This document shows positions 8,991 to 16,348 of a DNA stretch of 49,525 nt, in pieces. Made by a program: the position numbers and the translations under genes. Origin of the DNA: SFWF01 sp045636705 (lineage in GTDB: Bacteria; Bacillota; Clostridia; Oscillospirales; Acutalibacteraceae); the NCBI GenBank assembly GCA_045636705.1, contig JAZTYA010000024.1, forward strand, positions 1-49,525. Reading direction: 5' to 3'. Under the pieces are notes generated by a model. It was not told the DNA's origin and made no database searches. It saw only the letters and a list, made by a program, of their open reading frames with translations. Position 1 is the first letter of the stretch. Each line of letters starts with the position of its first letter.

Positions 8991-10085
8991 TTAATAGGCA
9001 GCTTCAGCTAACTTTCCTGCAATTCTTAAAAGTTCTGCTGAATATTCTAATGCTTCACTTGTATCTTCTAAATCTAATTCAATTTCATCAGCTCGTTTGG
9101 TCCACTCCGCCATTTCCGAAACCATATCGGTGTAGTCTGATAAAATCGACATATCTGTTGGATTATTTTTATACTTTTTAACTATTGCAATATAGTCATC
9201 AACCCAAGCCTCGTAGTCTTTTAAAAATTGTTTCCACTCCGCTTTAGTTTTGTTTGAGGTTGTATCCGCAGCGTCGGAAGTTGTCGCAGGTACAGAAGTC
9301 GTTGTAGGCGCAACTGTAGAAGAGGAAACCTTTTTCTTCATTTTTTCTACATCTTCACGAAAATCCTCAATTTCATCTTTAGCATCATCAGTGTCATCGC
9401 TATATAATTCGCTACGTAAATCAGACCAGAAACTATATACATCCGAACGCGCATCCGACCAATGCTCATAAACATCCGAACGCATATCTGACCAAAGTTC
9501 GTATTCATTGGAACGAACATCAGACCAATCAGAATATTCTATCTCTTCGGGTCGTTTCTTCAATGCGCCATTATAAAATCCATCATATACCTCATCCTTT
9601 AGCAGACCATCATAAATACCGTCGTAAATATCATCCGCAAGGTCTTCATACACTACGTCATAAATGACGTCAAGCTCTTCTCTCATATCATTAACAGGTG
9701 CATTAGATGCTAAAATTGTTTCTGCATATTCAATGCTATACGAGTACAAATTAATACATAAGGTTTCAGATGTTCTGCCAATTTTCTGGTAAAACTCTTC
9801 GACTTTATCCATGTTAGAAACATATTGTCCATAATTTGTTATACCTGCAATAAAAGTTTCACACTCTACTGTAAGAGAATTTAAAGCAGACTCAATTTCT
9901 GCTTGAAATTTTTCCTTTAAGAAATCACTAGAATCATCTGTAGAACTTTTGTTAGAACTGCTTTTTTCAATGTTATTAGAAACAAAATCCGTTGAAGTAA
10001 CATTTGCTTCCGTTTCACTCTTACCACAAGCAGATAATGAGAACATCATTACTAATATAAGTGTCATTGCTAATAATTTTTTCAT
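8991..10085 (-). CDS. Lipoprotein with four tandem WSD 11-residue repeats
   Basis: A 364-residue secreted lipoprotein. The signal peptide MKKLLAMTLILVMMFSLSAC ends in a lipobox whose Cys (residue 20) is the lipidation site. A Ser/Asn/Asp-rich linker follows, then a helical region. Around residues 190-235 there are four consecutive 11-residue repeats of the form WSDxRSDVYxx. An Ala/Thr/Ser-rich linker leads to a C-terminal helical domain containing KKYKNNPTD and ending LAGKLAEAAY-like. That last domain loosely resembles DUF6591 lipoproteins; this is a memory-based match. AGGAGGAA precedes the ATG, and a TTGACT-17-TATAAT promoter lies upstream. Function is unknown; a cell-surface role is likely. 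Confidence 0.82.
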   Translation of the reverse strand: MKKLLAMTLILVMMFSLSACGKSETEANVTSTDFVSNNIEKSSSNKSSTDDSSDFLKEKFQAEIESALNSLTVECETFIAGITNYGQYVSNMDKVEEFYQKIGRTSETLCINLYSYSIEYAETILASNAPVNDMREELDVIYDVVYEDLADDIYDGIYDGLLKDEVYDGFYNGALKKRPEEIEYSDWSDVRSNEYELWSDMRSDVYEHWSDARSDVYSFWSDLRSELYSDDTDDAKDEIEDFREDVEKMKKKVSSSTVAPTTTSVPATTSDAADTTSNKTKAEWKQFLKDYEAWVDDYIAIVKKYKNNPTDMSILSDYTDMVSEMAEWTKRADEIELDLEDTSEALEYSAELLRIAGKLAEAAY

Positions 10086-10139
10086 TTAAAATTCCTCCTT
10101 TTTCTGTTCCAACTAAAATGAAATATTTAGAACAAGTAA

Positions 10140-10168
10140 ATTATACTCAATTTGTTAAGTATAGTCAA
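10140..10168 (-). promoter_or_regulatory. Promoter of the WSD-repeat lipoprotein gene
   Basis: On the minus strand TTGACT and TATAAT are separated by 17 bases, about 55 bases before the start codon. The short region between this gene and the divergent HTH gene probably serves both. Confidence 0.75.
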
Positions 10169-10205
10169 GAGATTAAGTATGATAATATTAAAAAGGTGAT
10201 AAAAA

Positions 10206-10406
10206 ATGATTTCATATAAACCTTTTTATGAAACGCTTTTTAAAAAAGGAATAACCGAATATAACCTTATTTTTAAACAAGGTTTTTCAGCTAATACTCT
10301 TCATCGAATGAAAAAAGGTGAAGCAATAAACACGAAAACTCTTGACGCTCTTTGCTATGCCCTCGACTGTGAAGTTAGCGACATTATTGAATTTGTAAAA
10401 GAATAG
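10206..10406 (+). CDS. Small XRE-type helix-turn-helix protein
   Basis: A 66-residue protein that is a single Cro/C1 DNA-binding fold and nothing else. The pattern FKQGFSANTLHRMKKGEAINTKTLDALCYALDCEVSDIIEF matches the short family common in Firmicutes, where the first helix is replaced by an MISYKPFYETL-like lead. AAGGTG lies 7 bases before the ATG and a terminator follows the stop. It is divergent from the lipoprotein gene and could regulate it or itself; that link rests only on position. No toxin partner is adjacent. Confidence 0.85.
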   Translation: MISYKPFYETLFKKGITEYNLIFKQGFSANTLHRMKKGEAINTKTLDALCYALDCEVSDIIEFVKE

Positions 10407-10437
10407 CACCCAGTCCGTTTGGAATAGGTGCTTTTTT
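10403..10437 (+). terminator. Terminator of the small HTH gene
   Basis: Stem AGCACC / GGTGCT with a 16-base interior loop region followed by TTTTTT. A near-copy of the same hairpin design follows the ribbon-helix-helix gene at 15970. Confidence 0.85.
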
Positions 10438-10459
10438 ACGCTTAAACTACTACATTTTT

Positions 10460-10670
10460 AGTGATATTCTGTGTTTTGCACAGAGTGATATTTTTACTTC
10501 GTAAAAGTTATATTGAAACCTTGCGGTTTCAGTGATATTATATTCGCTTTTTTAAACTCGCGAAGCGAATATAACTTGGACTTTAGTCCAAATATAACTG
10601 CGAAGCAATATAACTCGCCAAAAGCGAATATAACTGAAAAGACCGATAAGTCGAAACTTATCGGTCTTTT
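10460..10670. repeat. Multi-hairpin array, copy A' (downstream of tRNA-Arg)
   Basis: A second copy of the element at 8174..8386. Differences are few: an A to G change that extends the third hairpin, one change next to the central hairpin, and a changed terminal stem. In that stem one pair differs in both arms (GACAAG/CTTGTC in copy A, GATAAG/CTTATC here), and the loop TTTCGA is replaced by its reverse complement TCGAAA. The terminal stem abuts the CCA end of tRNA-Arg(ACG) read leftward and probably acts as its terminator. Confidence 0.88.
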
Positions 10671-10671
10671 C

Positions 10672-10748
10672 TGGCGCGCTGAAGATGATTCGAACACCCG
10701 ACCTTCTGGTCCGTAGCCAGACGCTCTATCCAGCTGAGCTATCAGCGC
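10672..10748 (-). tRNA. tRNA-Arg (anticodon ACG)
   Basis: Minus-strand cloverleaf with acceptor GCGCTGA / TCAGCGC, D-arm GCTCAGCTGGATAGAGC, anticodon stem TCTGG / CCAGA around CTACGGA, T-arm GGGTGTTCGAATCATC, discriminator G and an encoded CCA. The anticodon ACG (read as ICG) decodes CGN arginine codons. All arms are intact. Confidence 0.97.
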
Positions 10749-10780
10749 ATTTATTAACTTTTTCATCATCTCCCGCTTTC

Positions 10781-10955
10781 GCGCTGAAGATGGTACTCTG
10801 CGCCGACATTTTTTCGACCGTTCTAAACGGTGCCCGAAAAAATCGCCTTGCTCGAGACTTCACAGTCCGACCAACCTTGTTGCTCGGCTGCTTCGACGAA
10901 CACCCGACCTTCTGGTCCCAAGCTGTGACGCTCTATCCAGCTGAGCTATCAGCGC
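10781..10955 (-). pseudogene. Interrupted tRNA-Arg(ACG) copy with a ~105 nt insertion in the T-loop
   Basis: Read leftward, it begins with the same acceptor, D-arm and variable region as the intact tRNA-Arg 33 bp downstream. It then breaks off in the T-loop after GGGTGTTCG and, about 105 nt later, resumes with CATCTTCAGCGC, the normal T-arm/acceptor 3' end. The anticodon arm is also altered (ACAGCTTGGGACC replaces the normal stem-loop) and CCA is absent. It lies between a promoter and the functional tRNA, so it is probably transcribed. It cannot be a working tRNA unless the insert is removed and the anticodon arm tolerated. Confidence 0.85.
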
Positions 10956-10977
10956 ATGCATTTTTAAGTGCCATAGT

Positions 10978-11006
10978 ATAATAACACATCTTTTGCCAAA
11001 TTTCAA
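10978..11006 (-). promoter_or_regulatory. Promoter reading through the pseudo-tRNA into tRNA-Arg(ACG)
   Basis: On the minus strand TTGAAA and TATTAT are separated by 17 bases, about 22 bases before the pseudo-tRNA 5' end. No other promoter is obvious between the pseudo-tRNA and the intact tRNA. Confidence 0.7.
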
Positions 11007-11050
11007 GTCTTTTTTTTAAAATAAAATTTTTGGAAATTTCATATATTTTA

Positions 11051-11079
11051 TTGAAATTATCTTTGTTTCATTGTATAAT
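11051..11079 (+). promoter_or_regulatory. Promoter of the DUF3048 lipoprotein gene
   Basis: TTGAAA, 17 bases, then TATAAT; the start codon lies about 32 bases downstream, after a GGAGG site. Confidence 0.8.
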
Positions 11080-11110
11080 CTATATGTAGTATTTTTTGGA
11101 GGTTATATTT

Positions 11111-12133
11111 ATGACTTTACGCAAAATAATCTGTATTTTACTGGCCCTTTGTTTTATTTTTGCTTTATCCGCTTGTGGAAAAAATGACGGCACTTCTTCA
11201 GACGTTGTTTCCTTTGAAGAGGTTGACCCCAACTCTTACGTTGAAAACCCACTGACAGGCGAGAATAATCTTATCGGAAGTCGCAAATATAAGCGTCCCA
11301 TTGCTATAATGGTTAATAACATTTCAATTGCTCAAAAGGTTCAGACTGGTGTTGGCAAAGCCGACCTTGTTTTTGAGACCGAGGTTGAAGGTGGCATTAC
11401 CCGTCTTATGGCAGTTTATTCTGACCCGTCAAAAGTAAGCGCTATCGGTTCGGTTCGTTCTGCTCGTGTTGTTTATGCCGACATTGCAGGCGGTCTTGGC
11501 GCATTTTACGTTCATCACGGAATTGACTATGACTACTGTGACCCTCATATAGAGGAAAACGGCATCGTTCACGGTGACATTAATCCTCCTTATGCTAAAA
11601 GACAGAAAAATGGTCTTGCATCTGAACACACCCTTTACACTTCAGGCGAAAATCTTTTAGCTTTCCAGACAAAACTCGGATATGATAACGACGTTCAGAT
11701 TAATTCTTTTGCTACCTTCTCCGCTACCGATGTAGCCCTTGTTGGCGGTGTAGCAAACTTTGTACGCGTTCCCTTTAACACCGGCTACAAGACCGACTTT
11801 ATCTATAACGCAGAAACAAAGAAGTATACCAGAGCCAGAGATAAGGCACCCTTCACCGACTACTCTACAGGTGAAACCGAAGAGTTTAAGAACGTATTCG
11901 TTTTAAAGACAACAATGTCCTACTATGCTGACAACAAGCACCGCGTTGTTGACCTTGAAAGTGGCGACGGTTACTATTTCAGCAACGGTCAATACGAAGA
12001 AATCAAGTGGTCAAAAGGTGCTCCTACCGACCCCTTCAAGTTCACAAAGGCAGACGGTACAGCACTTACAGTAAACGCAGGCAACTCCTATATATGCATT
12101 CCTAAAAGCGATATTACCGTAACCATAGAATAA
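11111..12133 (+). CDS. DUF3048 (YerB-like) lipoprotein
   Basis: A 340-residue secreted lipoprotein of the YerB family. The signal peptide runs to the lipobox FALSAC. The N-terminal DUF3048 domain shows RPIAIMVNNISIAQKVQTGV and AIGSVRSARVVYADIA, and the C-terminal domain includes the conserved YFSNGQYEEIKWSKG and GNSYICIPK. The start is at MTLRKII, 8 bases after GGAGG; a TTG five codons earlier overlaps that site and is unlikely. YerB-like proteins sit on the outer face of the membrane, and their biochemical role is not established. The gene has its own promoter and terminator, so it is a single-gene unit. Confidence 0.93.
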   Translation: MTLRKIICILLALCFIFALSACGKNDGTSSDVVSFEEVDPNSYVENPLTGENNLIGSRKYKRPIAIMVNNISIAQKVQTGVGKADLVFETEVEGGITRLMAVYSDPSKVSAIGSVRSARVVYADIAGGLGAFYVHHGIDYDYCDPHIEENGIVHGDINPPYAKRQKNGLASEHTLYTSGENLLAFQTKLGYDNDVQINSFATFSATDVALVGGVANFVRVPFNTGYKTDFIYNAETKKYTRARDKAPFTDYSTGETEEFKNVFVLKTTMSYYADNKHRVVDLESGDGYYFSNGQYEEIKWSKGAPTDPFKFTKADGTALTVNAGNSYICIPKSDITVTIE

Positions 12134-12135
12134 TT

Positions 12136-12163
12136 AAAAAGCACCCTACAGGGTGCTTTTTTA
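12136..12163. terminator. Bidirectional terminator between DUF3048 gene and spoIIE
   Basis: Stem AAAAAGCACCC / GGGTGCTTTTTT with a short TACA loop sits between two convergent genes. It has a T-run in both directions and overlaps the spoIIE stop region. Confidence 0.9.
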
Positions 12164-14461
12164 TGCCTTTTCGACTATTCCGACAATAACTGTTATATCA
12201 TCCGCGTGGTTGTCCTGTCTTCGCCTTTTTGCGCTCCTTGCCAAGTGTTCTGCAAGGTCTTGGGCCTTGCCGCCCCTAAAGGCTTCGAGCTCGGCAGAAA
12301 TCCATTCGGTGCCCTCTCCTGAGGCTCCGTCAGACATCATAACGATTATATCCCCTGCCTTTAGTTTCACGGTTGCTTTATCAAATCCAACCTCTCTTAG
12401 AATGCCTGCAGGCAAAGAGGTGCTTTGTGCCTTTCGGCTTTTTCCGTTTCGGCGAATTATGGTTGGTGCAGCACCGGCTTTTAAAAGGTCGGTTCTTCCG
12501 CTAAAAAGGTCAACACAGGAAACGTCCAAGGTTGCCAAGGACTCGTCGGTTGACTTAAAAAGCATGGCCGAATTCACAAGACGGAGTGAACAATCGTAAC
12601 CAAAACCTGCCTTTAAAAGTCTTGATAAAAGTCCCGATGCCATAGCGCCGTCCACCGCCGCTCTGCCTCCGCTTCCCATTCCGTCAGATAGCACCATAAA
12701 TATTCTGCCCTTTCCGTCGGCAAAAAGGCTATACGCATCTCCCGAGACACCCGAAGGCGAAGAAGAGATTTGATGCGCACCAAGGTCAAGGCCTAAAACC
12801 GCCTTTTCGGTAAGCGTGATATAAGCCGTTTTTGAAAGATTATTTATCACCGGCGGTTCAAAATCACGGTCCAGACAAACTTCGACCTGCTTTAAAATTT
12901 TCATTCGGTTATATCTTATCCCTGCCGAATCGTTTACTATTATTTCAACCGTCATTCTGCCGTATTTGTCTATTCTGACACCACACTCCTCGGCACGAAT
13001 GTCAATGTTTTTTAATGATACCGAGATTTTTGATGCCAAAGCTTCGTCAAATCGCTCGTCCATATTAAGCTCACTCGCCAGGTCTAAAAGCATTTCCGAT
13101 ATGCCTGAAAACTGGTCGGAAACTACGCTTCTGATATCTGAAAGCCGCCTTTCTGCCGCAAGGCTTGAGGCATAGTCGGTATAATATTTATAAACCGCAG
13201 AAAGCACGCTGTCGGTTCTTATACACTTGCCCTTAAAGTCCTCAGGTATCTTATCTTTGCAGTTAGTTTCCTTTATGGTCTTTATAATATCAAGCATTGC
13301 CGATACGGTCTCATTCTTGCGTTTTTCCCAACATGTTATGGCAAACGAACAGCCCTCACAGGCCTCATTTTCAACCCCGTTTAGCACTTCAGAAAACTCG
13401 GGCGAATTTATTCGGCTTAACTCGTTCGCAACGTTTTCGACCGTCGAGCTTATGTCGCCAAGTGCTCCTGCGGCATATTTAAGTCGCATTGTTACCGATT
13501 TTTTCATTCCGTTTTCTGAAATTGTTTTTGTCGGCGGAGAAAACAACTTCGAGGCTCGCATACTAACCGACTTGGGCACCAAAAGATATATCGCCGAACC
13601 AAAAAAGCTTTCAATTAAAAAAGCGGTCGCAATCACTAAATCTCCAACCAAAAATCCGCTTACAGCAATAGACGTTATAAAGGCTGCAACCTGAAAATAT
13701 TTTCCGTGGGTAGAAAAAGCGCCCGAAACAAGACTTGCGAAAAGGATTGCCGTGAAGAGTGACGGCTCGGCGCCTGCAAAAATATTTGCAATGGAAAACG
13801 CGGCGCCCGAAATCACGGCGGCATAGCTTCCGCCGAATCGAGAGCTTACGAGTATAAAAGCTATTCCTATTATTCTGCCCAGTGACACTCCGCCTGCAGA
13901 AAGGTCAATAACCCCTATAAGTGCAATATTAAAGGTCGCTAAAACACAGGTTAATTCTTCCCCTTTTAATCCCTTTTTGCTAAAGGATAAAATTTTAAAG
14001 CTTCGGGTCATAAAATATGCGCCCGCAAAGGTAAAGAGCGCTTCGGACAGCGATAGCAACAGCCCTTGTATCTCCGTCGCGTTGCTGACAATACCCGTAG
14101 CTAAGCAAAAAGCCGATGCAACAGATGCGCAAACAAAAGGTTTGTTTGCATATTTCGTAACGCTTGCAAGCAGAGCCTTTATTGCGGTTATCGCAAAAAG
14201 TGATGCTATGTATCTGAATGCGCCGACGCCAATTGACGGCACAAAATAGCCAAAAAAGCAACCCAGCGTCGTCATAGCAAGATAAGGCGTCGGAACCGCA
14301 GCCACAAAGGACAGTCCAAAGGGCATAAAGCGGCCAAAGATTGCTCCTTTTGAAAACGTAAAACCTAGTAGAACAAAGAAAATTTGAGACAAGGCCTCTT
14401 TTATTATCGCCGTCCGATTTAACCTTTCAAGGCTTGTCCTCTTTTTTATAGCTTCCTTCAT
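12161..14461 (-). CDS. spoIIE: Stage II sporulation protein E (PP2C phosphatase)
   Basis: Membrane serine phosphatase that dephosphorylates SpoIIAA in the forespore, releasing sigma-F, and also joins polar septation. The protein is 766 aa. The N-terminal third is a series of about ten membrane segments, followed by a central regulatory region. The C-terminal PP2C domain has metal-binding aspartates in FMVLSDGMGSGGRAA and IVMMSDGASGEG. The start was placed at MKEAIKKR because AAAGGG lies 9 bases upstream; a TTG three codons earlier is less likely. Its presence is the best evidence that the organism forms endospores. It is monocistronic, as in other Firmicutes. Confidence 0.95.
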   Translation of the reverse strand: MKEAIKKRTSLERLNRTAIIKEALSQIFFVLLGFTFSKGAIFGRFMPFGLSFVAAVPTPYLAMTTLGCFFGYFVPSIGVGAFRYIASLFAITAIKALLASVTKYANKPFVCASVASAFCLATGIVSNATEIQGLLLSLSEALFTFAGAYFMTRSFKILSFSKKGLKGEELTCVLATFNIALIGVIDLSAGGVSLGRIIGIAFILVSSRFGGSYAAVISGAAFSIANIFAGAEPSLFTAILFASLVSGAFSTHGKYFQVAAFITSIAVSGFLVGDLVIATAFLIESFFGSAIYLLVPKSVSMRASKLFSPPTKTISENGMKKSVTMRLKYAAGALGDISSTVENVANELSRINSPEFSEVLNGVENEACEGCSFAITCWEKRKNETVSAMLDIIKTIKETNCKDKIPEDFKGKCIRTDSVLSAVYKYYTDYASSLAAERRLSDIRSVVSDQFSGISEMLLDLASELNMDERFDEALASKISVSLKNIDIRAEECGVRIDKYGRMTVEIIVNDSAGIRYNRMKILKQVEVCLDRDFEPPVINNLSKTAYITLTEKAVLGLDLGAHQISSSPSGVSGDAYSLFADGKGRIFMVLSDGMGSGGRAAVDGAMASGLLSRLLKAGFGYDCSLRLVNSAMLFKSTDESLATLDVSCVDLFSGRTDLLKAGAAPTIIRRNGKSRKAQSTSLPAGILREVGFDKATVKLKAGDIIVMMSDGASGEGTEWISAELEAFRGGKAQDLAEHLARSAKRRRQDNHADDITVIVGIVEKA

Positions 14462-14576
14462 TTTAATCAACCCTTTCTATATACATTATAAATTACAACA
14501 GCGGTAAATTTTGTCAAACAAAGGTGTCGATTATGATTTTTTTAAGGACAAAAATAGCGAGTATGCGAAAACCCTC

Positions 14577-14987
14577 TTATAATATATTGTTCAAATATGC
14601 ACCGCCAAGCAATAGTAAGATATACACAAGAAACATAAACTTTTTTGATAGAAAGTTTTCAAAGCTATATAGCAAATTTTTACTAAAAACTATATCAATT
14701 ATAAGAAAAAGGGTATATATAACTATCCCAAAAAACAATGGTATTGATAAAACGTTATAATAAAAAGCGGAAACTAAATCTAATTGTAAAATACTAATAA
14801 AGGCTCTTGTCATCCCGCAACCAAAGCACGAAACATTAAATATATTTTTAATAGGACATATAGAGCCACCAATAATTTTTGTAAGCACGAAGAAAATTAT
14901 AAAAAGTATAAACCCTGCGCCAATAGAGCGTAGGGTTTGTTTTTTTGCTTTTATATTTGTCTTTATTTTAGATAAGCGGTTGTCCAT
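14577..14987 (-). CDS. DUF2752 membrane protein
   Basis: A 136-residue membrane protein with three hydrophobic segments after a basic N-terminus. The family signature is CPIKNIFNVSCFGCGMTRAF, followed by LDLVSAFYYN, which matches the CPxxxxxGxxCxGCGxTRA pattern of DUF2752. The family's role is unknown. It overlaps the TM2-domain gene upstream by 20 bp in another frame, so the two are translationally linked. DUF2752 and TM2 genes are often found together in Firmicutes. It is the last gene of a three-gene leftward operon. Confidence 0.9.
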   Translation of the reverse strand: MDNRLSKIKTNIKAKKQTLRSIGAGFILFIIFFVLTKIIGGSICPIKNIFNVSCFGCGMTRAFISILQLDLVSAFYYNVLSIPLFFGIVIYTLFLIIDIVFSKNLLYSFENFLSKKFMFLVYILLLLGGAYLNNIL

Positions 14988-15417
14988 AGCTGTCTCTGAA
15001 ACCGCCCGACAAAATAGAAATTAAATCTATAATTGTTCCGAAAACACATAGGCCGTAGGTTAAAAAGTGGATAACGCCGCTACCAACCTTGCCTACATAC
15101 ATTCTATGTAAACCACCGATACCAAAGAAACCTATAATACAAAGAATTAACGCGACTGTTTTACTCTTTCTTGGAGCACCCATAAATCCTGCGTTGATAT
15201 TTGCATTTGTATTTGTATTTACATTATCGTTTGTATTGGTTATGTTAATTGTAGGTGCGCCGCCTGCAGACTGTTTTGCTTCGTCTAAAACGTTGCCCAA
15301 ATCCTCTTTGCAATACATTCTACCTTTAACCTCAACAAGACAATCCTTGCAAAAAGGTTTTCCACAATAGGCACACATGCCCTGTGCTTCTACTTCAGGA
15401 TGATTAGTACAATTCAT
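14968..15417 (-). CDS. B-box zinc-finger / TM2-domain membrane protein
   Basis: A 149-residue protein with a B-box-like zinc finger at residues 3-40 (CTNHPEVEAQGMCAYCGKPF, then FCKDCLVEVKGRMYC). An Asn/Thr-rich linker follows, then a TM2 domain (about 80-149) of two membrane helices joined by GIGGLHRMYVGKVGSG. The zinc finger probably faces the cytosol and may mediate contacts; function is unknown. Its ATG shares a base with the TAA of the preceding gene, a typical coupling arrangement. It belongs to the three-gene operon 15698 to 14577. Confidence 0.9.
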   Translation of the reverse strand: MNCTNHPEVEAQGMCAYCGKPFCKDCLVEVKGRMYCKEDLGNVLDEAKQSAGGAPTINITNTNDNVNTNTNANINAGFMGAPRKSKTVALILCIIGFFGIGGLHRMYVGKVGSGVIHFLTYGLCVFGTIIDLISILSGGFRDSYGQPLI

Positions 15418-15698
15418 TATTTATTTCCCCCATCGTCTTTTGTTTCGAAAAGATAGTCTTTAACTTTAACAAAAACATCTTTTGCAAGCATGATAACCAA
15501 AATGCCTATAACAATACAGCTAATAAGTCCACCTATTATAATAACAGGAATCATATTTGAAAAATTTAGGTTTGAAAAATCAAATACGTCTGTATTTATT
15601 GAGCCTAGCAGAAAGGCCATTGATAATGTAATTACCAAGCAAATTATAGCAATCACAATTATTATCATAACTTTTGTAAATATCGGTTTTTTGCTCAA
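15417..15698 (-). CDS. Small two-segment membrane protein (TTG start)
   Basis: A 93-residue protein with two hydrophobic helices (about 10-33 and 50-70) and a charged C-terminal tail ending ETKDDGGNK. No family was recognised. The start codon is TTG, chosen because AGGAGG lies 8 bases upstream and no ATG is available in frame. The stop codon overlaps the start of the TM2 gene. It heads the operon, and its promoter contains a 10-bp inverted repeat that probably binds the ribbon-helix-helix protein encoded divergently. Confidence 0.75.
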   Translation of the reverse strand: MSKKPIFTKVMIIIVIAIICLVITLSMAFLLGSINTDVFDFSNLNFSNMIPVIIIGGLISCIVIGILVIMLAKDVFVKVKDYLFETKDDGGNK

Positions 15699-15714
15699 AG
15701 CTATCCCTCCTTTA

Positions 15715-15744
15715 TGTTATAAATCATAACATATATTTATAACA
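15715..15744. promoter_or_regulatory. Inverted-repeat operator overlapping the TM2 operon promoter
   Basis: Perfect 10-bp arms TGTTATAAAT and ATTTATAACA separated by 10 bases lie in the divergent intergenic region. On the minus strand a TTGACA starts just upstream of the arms and the -10 region (TATGAT or TTATGA) falls inside them. This suggests repression by the adjacent ribbon-helix-helix protein. Confidence 0.65.
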
Positions 15745-15779
15745 TTTGTCAAGACATAATATTAGTGAGGTGATTTTAT

Positions 15780-15968
15780 ATGAAAGAAAAACTCATCATA
15801 AACAAAAAATCTTTAAAAGGCGAAGACGGTTATAAAACTTTTTCCATTAGAATAAAAGAAGAAACGGTCGCAAATCTCGATAGATTAGCGATAGAGACAA
15901 ATCGTTCGAGAAACGAACTTATAAACATTTTATTAGATTATGCTATTGATAACAGCGAGGTAAAATAA
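15780..15968 (+). CDS. Ribbon-helix-helix (CopG/Arc-like) DNA-binding protein
   Basis: A 62-residue protein whose core, YKTFSIRIKEETVANLDRL followed by AIETNRSRNELINILLDYA, fits the ribbon-helix-helix fold: a short strand that reads the DNA groove and two helices. Such proteins bind as dimers to short inverted repeats. AGGTG precedes the ATG, and a strong terminator follows the stop. It is divergent from the TM2/DUF2752 operon and shares the 90 bp intergenic region containing a perfect inverted repeat, so auto- and operon regulation is the simplest reading. No toxin gene follows, so it is probably not an antitoxin. Confidence 0.85.
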   Translation: MKEKLIINKKSLKGEDGYKTFSIRIKEETVANLDRLAIETNRSRNELINILLDYAIDNSEVK

Positions 15969-15969
15969 G

Positions 15970-16010
15970 AATAGCACCCACTTCCGTTTGAGGAATGGGT
16001 GCTATTTTAT
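15970..16010 (+). terminator. Terminator of the ribbon-helix-helix gene
   Basis: Stem AATAGCACCCA / TGGGTGCTATT with an inner loop CTTCCGTTTGAGGAA and trailing T-rich bases, directly after the stop codon. Confidence 0.88.
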
Positions 16011-16098
16011 ATTAGCGTCGATAAAACTGACGCCGTTACTTATTCATTTTTCATTAAAGTTCCTGTTGAACAAACGACACTTGCTAAACTTTACAAAT

Positions 16099-16347
16099 TT
16101 AATCGCCGAACCGAGCCTTTATTTGTTCGTTTACTCTTGCATCCATTTTAGGGATAAGCTTTAAATCTTCTTCGTTTATGGAAATATCTCCTATAGGAGC
16201 ATGCTCACCATATAGGTCAAAAAAGACATCCCAAGTTCCATTAATTGATTCTTCTAACCATATAACGCCTTGCATACCTTTATGTACGCCATTTTTTGTA
16301 TATTTTTCTTTTTCAACAATAACTTCTACACAATCAAGATATTTCAT
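16099..16347 (-). CDS. DUF4926-like protein, probable immunity partner
   Basis: An 82-residue acidic protein (MKYLDCVEVIVEKEKYTKNG, then GMQGVIWLEESINGTWDVFF). The layout of an opening LDxVEV strand, a KGMxGVI turn and a WxVxF strand resembles DUF4926, a small SH3-like family often placed after DUF6883 proteins. The start at MKYLD is set by GGAGG 8 bases upstream, which itself overlaps the last codons of the preceding gene. The next upstream gene is toxin-like and only one base separates the two. Toxin/immunity pairing is inferred from that layout. Confidence 0.75.
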   Translation of the reverse strand: MKYLDCVEVIVEKEKYTKNGVHKGMQGVIWLEESINGTWDVFFDLYGEHAPIGDISINEEDLKLIPKMDARVNEQIKARFGD

Positions 16348-16348
16348 A

